Positions 41,214 to 52,410 of a stretch of 64,000 bases of DNA are shown here, piece after piece. Position 1 is the first letter of the stretch; each line of letters begins with the position of its first letter. The notes under the pieces were generated by a model. It had not been told where the DNA came from, made no database searches, and saw only the letters and a program-made list of their open reading frames with translations. The position numbers were made by a program, and so were the translations under genes. The DNA comes from Deinococcus aerolatus (GTDB taxonomy: Bacteria > Deinococcota > Deinococci > Deinococcales > Deinococcaceae): positions 1-64,000 of the forward strand of contig NZ_BMOL01000010.1 in NCBI RefSeq assembly GCF_014647055.1, in the 5' to 3' direction.

Positions 41214-42141
41214 GCCTTGCCCTCACCACGCGGGCCAGCCCCAGCCCCAGCCCCATCGCCAGCAGGGTGACGGCGGCTTCCAGATACCGGCCCACCAGCA
41301 CCAGACCGCCGGGGAGGAAAAAGGCCTCGATGGGGTAGGCCACGGCAAAGCTAATCTGGGTTTCCCCCCTTCGCGCCCGCAGCACTTCCGGGCCGATGCG
41401 CGTGATGACCCATGAAATCCCGGCGCCCACCGCCCACCACCCCAGGAAGTTCTGCAACGGTGCGCCCGCCCACAGCGGATTCGGGTCGCTCCACAGCCAG
41501 TAGCGCTGGGCGGTCATCAGCGGCTCCAGTCCCACGTCCCAGAGTGCGAGCAGCAGCCCGGCCAGCCACGCCCGCCCGCCGGACAGCAGCAGGCCGGACA
41601 GGGTCAGAGCGAACCAGCCCAGGGGTACCATCAGCGGCACGCCGAGGACCAGGGGATCCGGGGCAGTGGCGTAGGAATAGAGGCCGAAGGGAACGCCGGT
41701 GCGGGTGCCGATCACCTCGGCGCTCAGGCCCAGGCCGCAGGCCAGCCCGGCCATCAGCCACGAGCGGCCCCAGCCCACACGCTCGGCGGCGTAGAGGAGG
41801 GCGCCCACGAACAGCGCCGCCGTGCTTGCCAACCCCAGCACGCCGAAGCCCTCCGGCCACAGCGGTACGGGGACGTGCAACACGGCATACAGGGCAATCA
41901 GCCACATCCACGGGCACGTCTCCGAAATCAGTTGGTGTGTCCGGTCTTGAAGTGTTCTGGAGAACCCGCCGCCCAGCGCGTCGCCTGCCAGTGCCAGCAG
42001 GCCGGAGAGCGGCACGCCAGCGGCGATCAGCGCCCACCCTGCGCTCTGATCGGCCAGCACCAGCAGCGCACCCAAGAAAGCCACGCCCAGGGCGGCAAAG
42101 GCGAGGCCAGAACGAATAAGGGTGGGGGAGAGGCGGGGCAA
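41206..42141 (-). CDS. cruF: Carotenoid 1',2'-hydratase CruF
   Basis: CruF adds water across the 1',2' double bond of the psi-end, a step in deinoxanthin synthesis. The 311-residue polytopic protein has the family segments [45 protein letters not shown] and [21 protein letters not shown], typical of the carotenoid biosynthesis protein family (DUF422). The start is uncertain. TTG at 42141 has GGAG at a good distance and follows the Nudix stop by two bases; a CTG at 42147 would overlap that stop. Neighbour order (acyltransferase, cruF, Nudix, crtO) matches D. radiodurans DR0090-DR0093 as I recall it. Confidence 0.88.
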   Translation of the reverse strand: MPRLSPTLIRSGLAFAALGVAFLGALLVLADQSAGWALIAAGVPLSGLLALAGDALGGGFSRTLQDRTHQLISETCPWMWLIALYAVLHVPVPLWPEGFGVLGLASTAALFVGALLYAAERVGWGRSWLMAGLACGLGLSAEVIGTRTGVPFGLYSYATAPDPLVLGVPLMVPLGWFALTLSGLLLSGGRAWLAGLLLALWDVGLEPLMTAQRYWLWSDPNPLWAGAPLQNFLGWWAVGAGISWVITRIGPEVLRARRGETQISFAVAYPIEAFFLPGGLVLVGRYLEAAVTLLAMGLGLGLARVVRARRA

Positions 42142-42143
42142 AG

Positions 42144-42557
42144 TCAGGCTCCAGCGTGCTGGCGCAGGGGTGGGCTCTGTCGCAACGCCGCGAAGTCGCT
42201 GGCTGTCGCATTTGAAACGATGCACGGCAGGGCGTTTAACGGCGCCCAACCTGCCTCCAGCGCGTCGTCGCCTGCCCGCACTTCGCCGCCTGGGTGTTCG
42301 GCGGTAAAAACGCGCTCTTCCCACTCCACCACGTGGCCATCTGGGTAGGTGTGGGGATGCTGGAACACGGCCAGCGAACGCAGGACGCCGACGCTCAGGC
42401 CGGTTTCCTCGGCCAGTTCGCGCCGCGCCGTGTCCTGCAGGGTTTCACCAGATTCTGAATCTCCGCTCAGTACGTCCCATAGACCATTGTCCCCTCGCCG
42501 GATCCGCAGCACCTGTCCTTCCTTCAGGACGGCCACGCCTGCCCCCACGCGCCTCAC
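42144..42557 (-). CDS. Nudix hydrolase
   Basis: A 137-residue Nudix protein. The Nudix box is intact: [23 protein letters not shown] fits Gx5Ex7REUxEExGU. Nudix enzymes hydrolyse nucleoside diphosphates linked to another group; the substrate here is unknown. It sits inside the carotenoid run between crtO and cruF, an order also known from D. radiodurans, so a link to isoprenoid diphosphate or cofactor metabolism is possible. The GTG at 42557 overlaps the crtO stop by GTGA. Confidence 0.88.
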   Translation of the reverse strand: MRRVGAGVAVLKEGQVLRIRRGDNGLWDVLSGDSESGETLQDTARRELAEETGLSVGVLRSLAVFQHPHTYPDGHVVEWEERVFTAEHPGGEVRAGDDALEAGWAPLNALPCIVSNATASDFAALRQSPPLRQHAGA

Positions 42558-44089
42558 TTCCAGCCCCGCCGCGTCAGATCCTTGACCAGCACCTGCGCGG
42601 CATTGCGGCCACTCGCGCCCATGATGCCGCCGCCGGGATGGGTGCTGGCGCCAGTCAGGTACATGCCCTTCAGGCCCGGCCATTTGTACTGGCTGGCGCG
42701 CATCCACGGGCGGAAGGAGAACATCTGGTCAAAGCTCATTTCCAGGTGCATCACGTTGCCCCGGTGCAGGCCCAGGTTGGTTTCCAGCCACTGCGGCGTC
42801 TGCACCAGCTCGCCCACAATGGTGTCGCGCGTGCCGGGGGCGTAATGCTCGAAGGCGTTCAGGATGTTCTCGCGGGCCTCGGCAGTGCGGGTTTCCCAGG
42901 TTCCAGAGGACAGCTCATACGGGTAATACTGCGCCCACAGCCACAGCGCCTCGCCGCCGGGAGGAGCCAGCGAGTCGTCCACAGCACTGAAGCTCATGGC
43001 GATCAGGGGCGGCTCACTCGTCGGTTCTCCGGCCAGATACTGCCCGTAGCCCTTCATCAGTTGCTGCTCGTTCTTGATCAGCAGGCCCAGGCCCACGCGG
43101 CTGTCAGGTTCGGTGTGGTGACGGTACTTGACTTGCTCGGACAGGGCGAGGCGCAGCACCATGCCGAAGCCGTTGCCCACGCGCACGTTGCGGGCAGAGG
43201 CAGGCACGAATTCGTCTGGCAGCGCCCCGGCGGTGGTCAGCACATGCGCCCCGGACACCACGGCGCGGGCGGTGTAGGTCTCGCCGTTCTCCAGCCGGAT
43301 GCCCTGCGCCTTGCCATCTTTGACCAAGATGTCCTTGACCGGCGCGTTGACGAAGACCTCGCCGCCGTCGGCCTCAATCGCCCGCTTGAGGGCCTGGGTC
43401 AGCCCGCCGCTGCCGCCCTTGGGCCGGGCCACGCCGCCCTCGTGGTACAGCGGGTGCCACAGCAAAAACGGCGCGCTGAGGGGGTCCGTTGGCGGCGGCC
43501 CGCTCTGGGCCGCCATCCACGTCAGCGGCGCACGCACACGCTCGTCGCTGAAGTATTCCTTGGCCACCTCGCCGTAGGGCTTGAGGATGCGCGGCAGTTG
43601 CTCCATCCAGTCGCGGCCCTTGCCGGAACTGACCACCATCTTGCCCATGTCCAGGGGGCCGGGCGCGGAGTTGAACAGGTCGGCCACGCTGCGGGCAAAC
43701 GGCGTCCAGTCGTCCAGAAAGCGGGTGTACGCCTCACCCTGGCCGGGGAACAGGGCTTCGAGCTCCCGCGCCGTGCGCCCCGCATCCCGGTGGATGAACC
43801 ACGGGGTTTCGCCGTCGTAGGCGTGGAACATCGGATCGACTTCCAGGTAGTGCAGGCCGTGGCGGGTCAGCTCCAGCTCCCGCACCACCGGGGTCATACG
43901 GATCAGGATGTGCGCGCTGCCACCGTAGTCGAAGCGGTAGCCCGGCACCAGTTCCTCGGTGCTGACGGCCCCGCCGACGATGTGCCGCCGCTCGAACACG
44001 CCCACCTTCAGTCCAGCTTTGGCCGCGTAGGCCGCCGTCACCAGCGCGTTGTGGCCCGCCCCCATCACGATCACGTCAAAATCCGGCAT
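42554..44089 (-). CDS. crtO: CrtO-type beta-carotene 4-ketolase
   Basis: CrtO introduces the 4-keto group on the beta-ring of the deinoxanthin precursor. The 511-residue FAD enzyme begins [19 protein letters not shown], has [12 protein letters not shown] and ends [22 protein letters not shown], all typical of CrtO, which is related to CrtI. The length equals that of the D. radiodurans enzyme as I recall it. It is the first gene of the carotenoid run. The ATG at 44089 is clear, but no strong -10 box is visible. Confidence 0.92.
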   Translation of the reverse strand: MPDFDVIVMGAGHNALVTAAYAAKAGLKVGVFERRHIVGGAVSTEELVPGYRFDYGGSAHILIRMTPVVRELELTRHGLHYLEVDPMFHAYDGETPWFIHRDAGRTARELEALFPGQGEAYTRFLDDWTPFARSVADLFNSAPGPLDMGKMVVSSGKGRDWMEQLPRILKPYGEVAKEYFSDERVRAPLTWMAAQSGPPPTDPLSAPFLLWHPLYHEGGVARPKGGSGGLTQALKRAIEADGGEVFVNAPVKDILVKDGKAQGIRLENGETYTARAVVSGAHVLTTAGALPDEFVPASARNVRVGNGFGMVLRLALSEQVKYRHHTEPDSRVGLGLLIKNEQQLMKGYGQYLAGEPTSEPPLIAMSFSAVDDSLAPPGGEALWLWAQYYPYELSSGTWETRTAEARENILNAFEHYAPGTRDTIVGELVQTPQWLETNLGLHRGNVMHLEMSFDQMFSFRPWMRASQYKWPGLKGMYLTGASTHPGGGIMGASGRNAAQVLVKDLTRRGWK

Positions 44090-44399
44090 GTGGATCAAGT
44101 CTGGCACGCGGCAGGCAGCACAGAGGGTTGGGAATCCGCCAATGGGCGGACCCGCTCCTGCCGGCGCAGCCTTTACCGTCCGTTGTCTGGACCCTGGCCA
44201 TGAGGTTGCCCCACTGCCCTCGCCCACGATGAAAGCGACTTCAAGGGCGAGAGCCTCAGCCTGCCGCCCAGCGCCGAAGCGCCCGCGCCCTGCTGGCCAC
44301 TCTTCTACGAGAGCTGCGGGAGACACGTTGCGGGGCATGCAGCTCCGGCACACGGGGGGTGAGAGAGAAGCGTAAGACGGCAGCCCCTACACTGGTCCC
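44090..44399. other. Divergent intergenic region without a recognised gene
   Basis: This 310-bp gap separates crtO from the small membrane gene on the plus strand. It must hold the crtO promoter. A TACACT box at 44388-44393 serves the right-hand gene. Open frames on both strands lack family-like sequence. I see no hairpin with a T-tract and no RNA gene. Confidence 0.4.
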
Positions 44400-44627
44400 A
44401 TGTTTGGCAACCGCCGCGTGCCCCCCCATATCGTCCTGACCTTCAGCGTGCTGCTGGGCGCGTTGTGTGGAGTGTGGGCCTTTTTCGCCGTCCGTTCGGA
44501 AAGCTGGCTGTGGGCCGCGCTGGCGCTGGCGCTGGCCGTGTGGTTCGTGGTGGACGCGGTGCGCTCTTACGGCTGGAACGAGAACAGGAAGCGTCTGGCC
44601 GCCGAGAAACAGGGCGCCGCCCGCTGA
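44400..44627 (+). CDS. Small two-helix membrane protein
   Basis: A 75-residue protein with membrane segments at about 10-30 and 36-52 and a charged cytoplasmic tail (YGWNENRKRLAAEKQ). The ATG at 44400 is 6 nt after a TACACT box (44388-44393), a leaderless start. The stop abuts the stop of the convergent GNAT gene with one base between them. No family was recognised. Confidence 0.65.
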   Translation: MFGNRRVPPHIVLTFSVLLGALCGVWAFFAVRSESWLWAALALALAVWFVVDAVRSYGWNENRKRLAAEKQGAAR

Positions 44628-44628
44628 G

Positions 44629-45222
44629 CTACCCTTCCTCGCGCCTGAGCCAGAAGCGCATCGGCTTGGGCGTTTCCGCTGTCTCGCCCACGTCCTGCCA
44701 GTCCATGGTGGTCTGAAGGTCAGGTCGCTCCATGTAGCCCCGCGCCGACCAGAAGGCGTTCAGGGGACGGTACCCGGCGGGCCGCGCCGGATGGTCTTCC
44801 GGACGCTGCACGGCGCAGAAGGCAGTCACGCCCAGTCCCAGCCGCCGCGCGTGAGCCTCGCGTCCGTCAAAAAAGGCGTGGCCCAGGCCGCGTCCCCGGT
44901 ACTGCGGCAGCAGCACGCTCTCGCCCAGGTACAGCACGTCCTCCACCCCGACTCCGGAGTGTTCAAAGGGAGCCTGAACGGCCGAGGTCTCGTGGATAAG
45001 GGGTACGGCGGTGCTGGCCCCCACCACGGCGTCTCCGTCGCGGGCCAGGAGGACCACGGCGTCCTCGGTGTCCAGATAGGTCCGCAGGTACGCTTCCTCG
45101 TAGGGCACCGTACCGTCGTACAGGTAGGGGAAGGCGCGAAACACGCCGATTCTGAGCCGCGCCAGATCCGTGACGAAGGGCCGCGCTTCCGGGCCGCTCA
45201 GGGCCGTGACCGAGACGTTCAG
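44629..45222 (-). CDS. GNAT-family acetyltransferase, probable CTG start
   Basis: A GNAT N-acetyltransferase with the acetyl-CoA-binding motif VLLPQYRGRGLGHAFF. Taken from GTG at 45144 the protein would be 171 residues and lack the first strand and helix of the fold. The open frame continues upstream with convincing GNAT sequence (VTALSGPEARPFVTDLARLRIGVF) to CTG at 45222, whose last two bases start the TGA of the upstream gene (CTGA). No ATG, GTG or TTG lies between, so CTG is the likely start, giving 197 residues. AGGT lies a suitable distance upstream. The acceptor is unknown. Confidence 0.8.
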   Translation of the reverse strand: MNVSVTALSGPEARPFVTDLARLRIGVFRAFPYLYDGTVPYEEAYLRTYLDTEDAVVLLARDGDAVVGASTAVPLIHETSAVQAPFEHSGVGVEDVLYLGESVLLPQYRGRGLGHAFFDGREAHARRLGLGVTAFCAVQRPEDHPARPAGYRPLNAFWSARGYMERPDLQTTMDWQDVGETAETPKPMRFWLRREEG

Positions 45223-45677
45223 CCCCCCACCTGCCGGGTCCAGTCCTGAAGGTTGTAGTAGTTGGTCACGCGGGCAATCTTGCCGCCGTGAACCTCGAAA
45301 AAGGCCCCCACCGGCAGGCGGTACGTCTGGCCCCTGGCAGGGGGCAGGCCAGTGTCAGTGTGCAGGTACTCGCCGTGAATCACGAATTCGGCGGCGGCGC
45401 GCAGGCCGTCCACACTGGCCATCACGGTCAGATCACGGGCCTGCTCACGGTAGTGGGTGTCCATGTGAGCCAGAAACGCACCGAAGGCGTCCTTGCCCAG
45501 CTCGGTGCCGCCCTGGTTGATGTCATGCTGCACGTCGTCGCTCAGCAGTTCCAGCATGCCTGCCGGGTCCGCAGCGTTGAAGGCGGCGTAGTAGCGCGTA
45601 ACCAGGTCGTGGGTGCTCGACTGCGGGCTGGGCGCCGTGTCAGAGGCCGGGCGGGCGGCAGGGGTCCGTGAGGTCAT
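45219..45677 (-). CDS. SnoaL/NTF2-like (ketosteroid isomerase-fold) protein
   Basis: A 152-residue protein of the NTF2 fold with HDLVTRYYAAFNAADPAGMLELLSDDV at the start and VGAFFEVHGGKIARVTNYYN near the end. Such proteins are small isomerases, hydrolases or binding proteins, and the substrate cannot be read. The ATG at 45677 is 7 nt after a TATTCT box (45685-45690, minus strand). It overlaps the downstream GNAT gene by four bases, so the pair is cotranslated. Confidence 0.82.
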   Translation of the reverse strand: MTSRTPAARPASDTAPSPQSSTHDLVTRYYAAFNAADPAGMLELLSDDVQHDINQGGTELGKDAFGAFLAHMDTHYREQARDLTVMASVDGLRAAAEFVIHGEYLHTDTGLPPARGQTYRLPVGAFFEVHGGKIARVTNYYNLQDWTRQVGG

Positions 45678-45885
45678 GTGGGTCAGAATAGGGCCAATCA
45701 TGAGACGCATCCGTGGCGGGGAGCCCACAGGCCTTCATGCTGTGGCCAGCATCAGGGGAGACGGGAGAGGCCTGAGCCCACTAGGACGCCGTGTTCTGCT
45801 ACTTTAGAAACAATTCAGACCGCAGCATCACGCGCCGTTGGCCTGTCCGGTCAGGTGCGTGCGTTCCAAAATGGAGGTTTCCCGC

Positions 45886-47322
45886 ATGAAATCAATGCGT
45901 TACATCGTGACCCGTCCCTGCCTGCAAGAAGGCAGCCTGAGCATTCTTAAGTACCTCCAGTCCACCTTTCCCCAGAGTGGGCCGGCCACCTTTGTCGACG
46001 ACAAGGGAGAGGAACACAGCGTGCAGGTGGACACCGAACGGGCGCGGGTGTGGGGCCTGGGCGGGCTGTACCACGCGCAGCACCTGGGCGTGAACGATGT
46101 GCTGGTGATGACCACTCTGGCCCCGGCGCGCTACCAGGTAGAGGCCATTGTCAAGCCGCATGCTCCGCCGCCCCTGCCCAGACGCGAACAGGACCGGCCC
46201 CCCGAGACGCGGCGCGTGGTGGTGTCCTCCACCGCCCACGTCCGCGAGGTGCGGATGCAGGAGGTGGCGCCAGCCCAGCAGCCCGCCGAGGCACAGCCAC
46301 GTGAGGCACAGCCACGTCCGGTGCAGGCCCCCGAGCCGAGCGTGGCCGACAGCGGCGCCCAGGACGTCCGGGTGACCGAGGTGCGCGGCGCGGACAGAGC
46401 GGACAGAACCGAGCGGCCCCAGACTGAGAAGCCCGTCGAGCGGGCCAGGGCCGGATGGGGTGCGGCGGCCACGCCCAGTGCCCCACCTGCCGAGCCCACC
46501 ACACCTTCACGCGCCAGTGCCGAACCGGCCGGGGCGGGCAGCCGTTCGGCGTCCGGGGCGGCCCTCGTGGCAAGTGAGACGGCGGTGCGTCCGGCGTCTG
46601 CGCCTGTGGTCAGCGATGTCGTGGTGGGCGGCGCCGTGATGGGCGGTGCGGACGCCGAGCTGGCCGAGCTGGCCCACCTGACCGGCTACCGGCTGGATGA
46701 TCTGGGCGGCGGCGTCCTGCGCCTGAGGGCTGACCTGGGCGCGCACGGCTACGCGGTGCTGGTGGCCCTGGACGAGCACGCCCGGTCTGCGCCCGCCTGG
46801 AAGGAGGAAACCGGTTACCGCGTCATGCTGTGCAGCGAGGGAGAAACCCCGCAGGGGGTGGCCCGACTGACCCACGAGGCCCTGGCGGCCCTGATCGAGC
46901 ACGCCCGGCTGGCCCCGCTGTCCCCGGTGGACCTGCGCGGCTACTGGAAGGCCGGGCATGTGGACCTGGAATCCGCCGCCAGCGTCGCCGAACTGGTCAG
47001 CGCGCATCTGGGGCAGCGCGGCATCTTCAGCTTCGTGCTGCTGACCCTGGCGCAGCAGCCGGCCCATAGCGTGGTCAGCGTGCCGCGTCTGGCCGAGAAG
47101 CTGGGCAGCGGCGTCAACTACGCCGAACTGGGCAGCATTCTGGAAACCCTGACCCGCGCCCCCTTCCTGGCCCTGACCCCGCTGTCGGGCGGTCAATTCC
47201 TGCTGCGAACCGATGTGGCCGATATTCTGGCCGATCTGGCCCAGTACTCCGAGGGCGTGCGCCGCCGCATTCGCACCCCGGCGGCGTCCGGCGCGGCCCG
47301 GCGCGAGGGCGTCCGCGCCTGA
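45886..47322 (+). CDS. Unrecognised three-part protein
   Basis: A 478-residue soluble protein. An N-terminal domain (about 1-95) starts [18 protein letters not shown] and is rich in strands. A linker (about 95-240) is rich in Pro, Ala, Glu and Arg with imperfect [12 protein letters not shown] repeats. A C-terminal region (about 245-470) contains [20 protein letters not shown] and [21 protein letters not shown], which could be a winged helix. No family was recognised. A good ribosome binding site (GGAGG) precedes ATG 45886, and a TACTTT box near 45800 implies a leader of about 75 nt. The layout suggests a nucleic-acid or scaffold role (inference). Confidence 0.7.
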   Translation: MKSMRYIVTRPCLQEGSLSILKYLQSTFPQSGPATFVDDKGEEHSVQVDTERARVWGLGGLYHAQHLGVNDVLVMTTLAPARYQVEAIVKPHAPPPLPRREQDRPPETRRVVVSSTAHVREVRMQEVAPAQQPAEAQPREAQPRPVQAPEPSVADSGAQDVRVTEVRGADRADRTERPQTEKPVERARAGWGAAATPSAPPAEPTTPSRASAEPAGAGSRSASGAALVASETAVRPASAPVVSDVVVGGAVMGGADAELAELAHLTGYRLDDLGGGVLRLRADLGAHGYAVLVALDEHARSAPAWKEETGYRVMLCSEGETPQGVARLTHEALAALIEHARLAPLSPVDLRGYWKAGHVDLESAASVAELVSAHLGQRGIFSFVLLTLAQQPAHSVVSVPRLAEKLGSGVNYAELGSILETLTRAPFLALTPLSGGQFLLRTDVADILADLAQYSEGVRRRIRTPAASGAARREGVRA

Positions 47323-47379
47323 GCCGGCAGCCTGTCAGCCCCCACTGTTGACCCGTCACCGCGCCCCTACACTGGCGCG

Positions 47380-48438
47380 GTGACTGCTGTTCCGGCCTCT
47401 GTTCCCGACCTCCGCGCAGCGCTGCTGGCGTGGTTTGACGCCTCGGGCCGGGCGCTGCCGTGGCGGCTGGGGCCGGAGGGCCAGCGTGATCCCTACCGCG
47501 TGTGGGTGGCCGAGATCCTGCTGCAACAGACCCAGGTGGCGCGTGGCCTGCATTATTACGCCCGGTTCCTGACGGCCTTTCCCACCGTGCAGGCGCTGGC
47601 CGACGCCCCCCTTGAGGACGTGCTGAAGGCCTGGGAGGGCTGCGGCTACTACGCCCGCGCCCGCAACCTGCACCGGGCGGCGACACTGGTGGCCCAGCAG
47701 GGCTTCCCCACCACTTACGGCGGCTGGCTGGCGCTGCCGGGGGTGGGGCCGTACACTGCCGCCGCTGTGTCGAGTCTGGCGTGCGGCGAGGCCCGTGCCG
47801 TCAACGACGGCAATGTGCGCCGCGTGCTGGCCCGGCTGTACGGCGAGGCCCGCCCCACCGATGCGTGGATTCAGGCGCGGGCCGACGCCCTGCTGGCGCC
47901 GCAGCGCCCCGGCGCGTGGAACGAGGCGGTGATGGACCTGGGGGCCACCGTCTGCACCCCCAGGGCGCCGCGCTGTCCGGAGTGTCCGCTGGCGGCCCAC
48001 TGCGCGGCGCGGGCGGGCGGCACGCCCACGGCTTTCCCTGCCCCCAAGGTCAGGACGGCGGTGCGTGGGGTGCAGGCGGTGGCCGTCCTGATCGGCGATG
48101 GGCAGGAGGCGGTGCTGGAGCGGCGGGAGGGTACCCTGCTGGGCGGCCTGATGGGCCTGCCTATGCGTGAGATCGGTCAGGACGAGACCCTACAGGCAGC
48201 GCTGGCAACGCTGTGTGCCCGCCTGGGTGCGCGTCCCGGCGAGCTGCTGGGCCAGGTATCGCACAGCATGACCCACCGCCAGATCACCCTGCACGTCTAC
48301 GCCGCCGCCGCCCCTTTGCCCCAGCAGCGGGTGGCGGGCGCGGCGCTGTCCCGGCTGGATCACAAGGCGCTGGAACTGCTGCGGGCGCGGCAGGAGGGGC
48401 TGTTTGCCGCGCCGCCGCCGGAGGGCTCATCTGTTTGA
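47380..48438 (+). CDS. mutY: A/G-specific adenine glycosylase
   Basis: MutY removes adenine paired with 8-oxoguanine, a step in oxidative DNA repair. The 352-residue product has WVAEILLQQTQV (substrate recognition), the helix-hairpin-helix LPGVGPYTAAAV, the catalytic Asp in VNDGNVRRVL and the [4Fe-4S] cysteines Cx6Cx2Cx5C around residue 195. A C-terminal Nudix-like domain (SHSMTHRQITLHVYAA) checks for 8-oxoG. The GTG at 47380 is 6 nt after a TACACT box (47368-47373). Confidence 0.95.
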   Translation: MTAVPASVPDLRAALLAWFDASGRALPWRLGPEGQRDPYRVWVAEILLQQTQVARGLHYYARFLTAFPTVQALADAPLEDVLKAWEGCGYYARARNLHRAATLVAQQGFPTTYGGWLALPGVGPYTAAAVSSLACGEARAVNDGNVRRVLARLYGEARPTDAWIQARADALLAPQRPGAWNEAVMDLGATVCTPRAPRCPECPLAAHCAARAGGTPTAFPAPKVRTAVRGVQAVAVLIGDGQEAVLERREGTLLGGLMGLPMREIGQDETLQAALATLCARLGARPGELLGQVSHSMTHRQITLHVYAAAAPLPQQRVAGAALSRLDHKALELLRARQEGLFAAPPPEGSSV

Positions 48439-48479
48439 GGGACTCCCGCTGCCGGACGACGCGCTACACTGCGGCGTTT

Positions 48480-49313
<834 letters not shown>

Positions 49314-49407
49314 GCGGGGAGGGCGCTCCGGTCAGCCCGGCGCTCCCGCTTGGAGAGTACGCAAATCTTCCTCGCCCGGCTGTGGCCGCCGCCTACACTC
49401 TGTGCTT

Positions 49408-49908
49408 GTGAAAACAGCCCGCCTGAACCCCATGTTGATCCCCGTTGCCCTGCTGATTGCCACCTCTCTGGCGTCCTGCGCGCCCGCCGCGACCGAGCCG
49501 GGGTCTCGTAGCACCAGCACCGGAACTGCCGGCGCCCCGGCCCCGCGCTACGCCTTCAAGCCTGGACAGGTCTGGACCATCAGCGGCCTGGATCAGAACA
49601 GGAACACGTTCCGGAGCACAATCACCCTGACGGCCGCCGCGCCGAAGTACCGCCGTGGCGACGGCTGGTATTACGACGGTGACAACGGCTATATCAACCT
49701 GTTCGAGGTGGAACGGGGCACAAATTTTGAGGTCTGGGACGTCTCGGATTCCAGGCGGCTGGTGTTGTGTTACGTTCGCCAGTCCTACAGCGAAACCCAG
49801 GACACCTACGCGGGCATCGCGCTGGCCGGCACGCGGGAGGAGATCGACGGCCTGTTTGCCAAGCTCAGCACGGTGTACGGCGGCAGTTGCCGCGTCACCC
49901 GCAGCTGA
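49408..49908 (+). CDS. Lipoprotein of unknown function
   Basis: A 166-residue protein with a lipoprotein signal (LIATSLASC) followed by a Ser/Thr/Ala-rich linker and a folded part containing YAFKPGQVWTISGL, WYYDGDNGYINLFEV and YGGSCRV. Two later Cys residues may pair. The GTG at 49408 lies 8 nt after a TACACT box (49394-49399); a GTG at 49402 is too close to the box. It stands alone and no family was recognised. Confidence 0.72.
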   Translation: MKTARLNPMLIPVALLIATSLASCAPAATEPGSRSTSTGTAGAPAPRYAFKPGQVWTISGLDQNRNTFRSTITLTAAAPKYRRGDGWYYDGDNGYINLFEVERGTNFEVWDVSDSRRLVLCYVRQSYSETQDTYAGIALAGTREEIDGLFAKLSTVYGGSCRVTRS

Positions 49909-49921
49909 ATCCCACTTGCGC

Positions 49922-50566
49922 TCACGCCTCGCGCACGCCCGTGACCCAGTAGCGCACGCGCTCGGCGACGTTTTCCATGTGGTCGCCGACGCGTTCCAGA
50001 CTGCGCCCCACCCGCATCAGCATCAGCGCCTTGCTGATGTTGCGCGGGTCTTCAAGCATGTAGGTGACCAGCTCGCGCTGAATCTGCTCGTACAGGTCGT
50101 CGACCTCGTCGTCCATGGTGATGGTGGTCTCGGCACGGCCCACGTCGCGGTCCGCAATGGCGGTGCGCAGGTTCTGGCTCATCTCGCCCAGACGGTCGAG
50201 CATGCGCGCCAGATTCACGTACTTCTTGAGGGCCGGGGCCTGCGCCAGTTCCGCGCCGTCCTCGGCGACGTGCACCACGTAGTCGCCCATGCGCTCGATG
50301 TCCGAGAGGCTCTTGAGAATCAGCGCCACCAGCCGCAGGTCACGGGCCACCGGCTGGTGCAGCGCAATGATCCGCAGGCACTCGGCCTCAATCCGGGCCT
50401 CCTGGGCGTCGACCTCGCGGTCCAGGGCCCGCACCTCGTCCAGGCGCTCGGTCTGCTCGCGCAGCAGCACGTCGGCAGCCACCGGCAGCATCTGCTCGAC
50501 GGTGCCCAGCATGTTCAGCGCGTCGTTCAGGACGCTCCTCAGTTCGGTTTCAAGCACTTCGCGCAT
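49922..50566 (-). CDS. phoU: PhoU-like phosphate signalling protein
   Basis: PhoU links the phosphate transporter to the PhoR/PhoB two-component system and restrains it when phosphate is plentiful. The 214-residue all-helical protein has the paired PhoU motifs ERMGDYVVHVAED and ERVGDHMENVAER. It follows a histidine kinase and response regulator on the same strand, the usual PhoB-PhoR-PhoU grouping. AGGAG precedes the ATG at 50566. No pst transporter genes are in the window. Confidence 0.93.
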   Translation of the reverse strand: MREVLETELRSVLNDALNMLGTVEQMLPVAADVLLREQTERLDEVRALDREVDAQEARIEAECLRIIALHQPVARDLRLVALILKSLSDIERMGDYVVHVAEDGAELAQAPALKKYVNLARMLDRLGEMSQNLRTAIADRDVGRAETTITMDDEVDDLYEQIQRELVTYMLEDPRNISKALMLMRVGRSLERVGDHMENVAERVRYWVTGVREA

Positions 50567-50658
50567 GGAGACTCCTGGGGTGGTTCTGGGCGCTCGGGTG
50601 GGGCGGGGCGGCGGCTCCTGGCAGGGGCCGGGCGGGCGGCAGCGTGTCGGTCACCGTT

Positions 50659-51614
50659 CTATCCCATTCCCCCGACCCCCGGTAGCGTGAAGCAAAAGGC
50701 GTTGCGCCCGTCAATGCGCGCTGCCCACGCCTGGCCGCCCCAGCCGTGCACGACGCTGCGGACGATGTACAGGCCCATGCCGCTGCCCTGCCCCGTGGCC
50801 CCCGCGCCGCGCGTGTGGGCCTGAAACAGGCTGTCGGTGTCGGGAATGGGCGGGCCGTGGTCCAGCACGCAGACCTCGGCCCAGGTGCCGCGGGCGGCGG
50901 TTTGAACCTCAATCTCCTGGCCCGGCGGGCCGTATTTCAGGGCATTCTCGATCAGGTTGAGCAGCACCTGCAGCAATTTGTCGGGGTCGGCCCGTACCAG
51001 ATGGTCCGGGCCGAAGCTCAGGCGGGCGCCGCGCGCGATCAGTTCACTGTCCAGCAGCCGCTCGGCCCGCGCAAAGGCCTCGGCCAGCGGCAGGGTGCGG
51101 GCGCGGGTGGGCCGGAACCCCACGGCCAGGTCCTCCACCAGCCGGGCCAGCCGTCCGGTTTCCTGAAGGCCCTGGCGCACGAAATTCTGCGACAGCTCGC
51201 GCGGCATGTCGTATTCCAGTGCCTCCAGCACGCCCCTGAGGGCCGTGACCGGCGTGCGGAACTCGTGCGAGAGAACGGCGGTGGCCTCGCGCAGTTCCGC
51301 CTCGCGGCGGCGGTGTTCGGTGATGTCCTCGACGATCAGGGCCGCCGCCGCGCCGTCACGGGTGGCCGCGCATCGCAGGGTGCGTCCGCCCACCTCCAGC
51401 TCCAGCTCGCCGCCGCGCTCGGTCAGGGCCTCCAGGGTGTGCCGCCGCACCACTTCCAGCACGGGGCGGCCCGCGGCCCGCGCCTGGGTCACACCCCACA
51501 GTCGTGACGCCGCTGCATTGATCCGGGTGATCCGCCCCTGTTCGCTCAGTAGCACCGCCTGCAGCAGCGTGTCCATCCAAAAGTCAGGGACCAGGCCACC
51601 ACGGTCTCCAGGCG

Positions 51615-51618
<4 letters not shown>
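50659..51618 (-). CDS. Sensor histidine kinase, PhoR-like
   Basis: A 319-residue soluble-looking kinase with an N-terminal PAS domain (about 15-105), a dimerisation domain with the phosphoacceptor in LSHEFRTPVTALRG, and an ATPase domain with NLIENALKYG, DHGPPIPD and GSGMGLYIVRSV. No membrane helix is seen, unlike E. coli PhoR. With the PhoB-like regulator upstream and phoU downstream, it probably senses phosphate status through PhoU. The ATG overlaps the regulator stop by four bases. Confidence 0.88.
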
Positions 51619-52304
<686 letters not shown>

Positions 52305-52410
52305 TGCCTCCATTCTGACGGGTCAGGTCAGGGCGATGTCAGGCGGTCCCGTGGCAGGGCCGGGGCCGAATGGGGTCGGAGCTTCCTTTTTTGCCCCCCT
52401 CCCTGTGCGT

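Noticed and set aside
44090..44399. Minus-strand frame extending crtO upstream to 44353
   Set aside because: CrtO homologues begin at the ATG at 44089 with the FAD motif; the added residues show no conserved pattern.
52305..52340. Pho-box-like repeats (CCTGACCTGACC) before the response regulator
   Set aside because: Spacing and sequence do not match a convincing Pho box, and the GC-rich context makes such repeats common.
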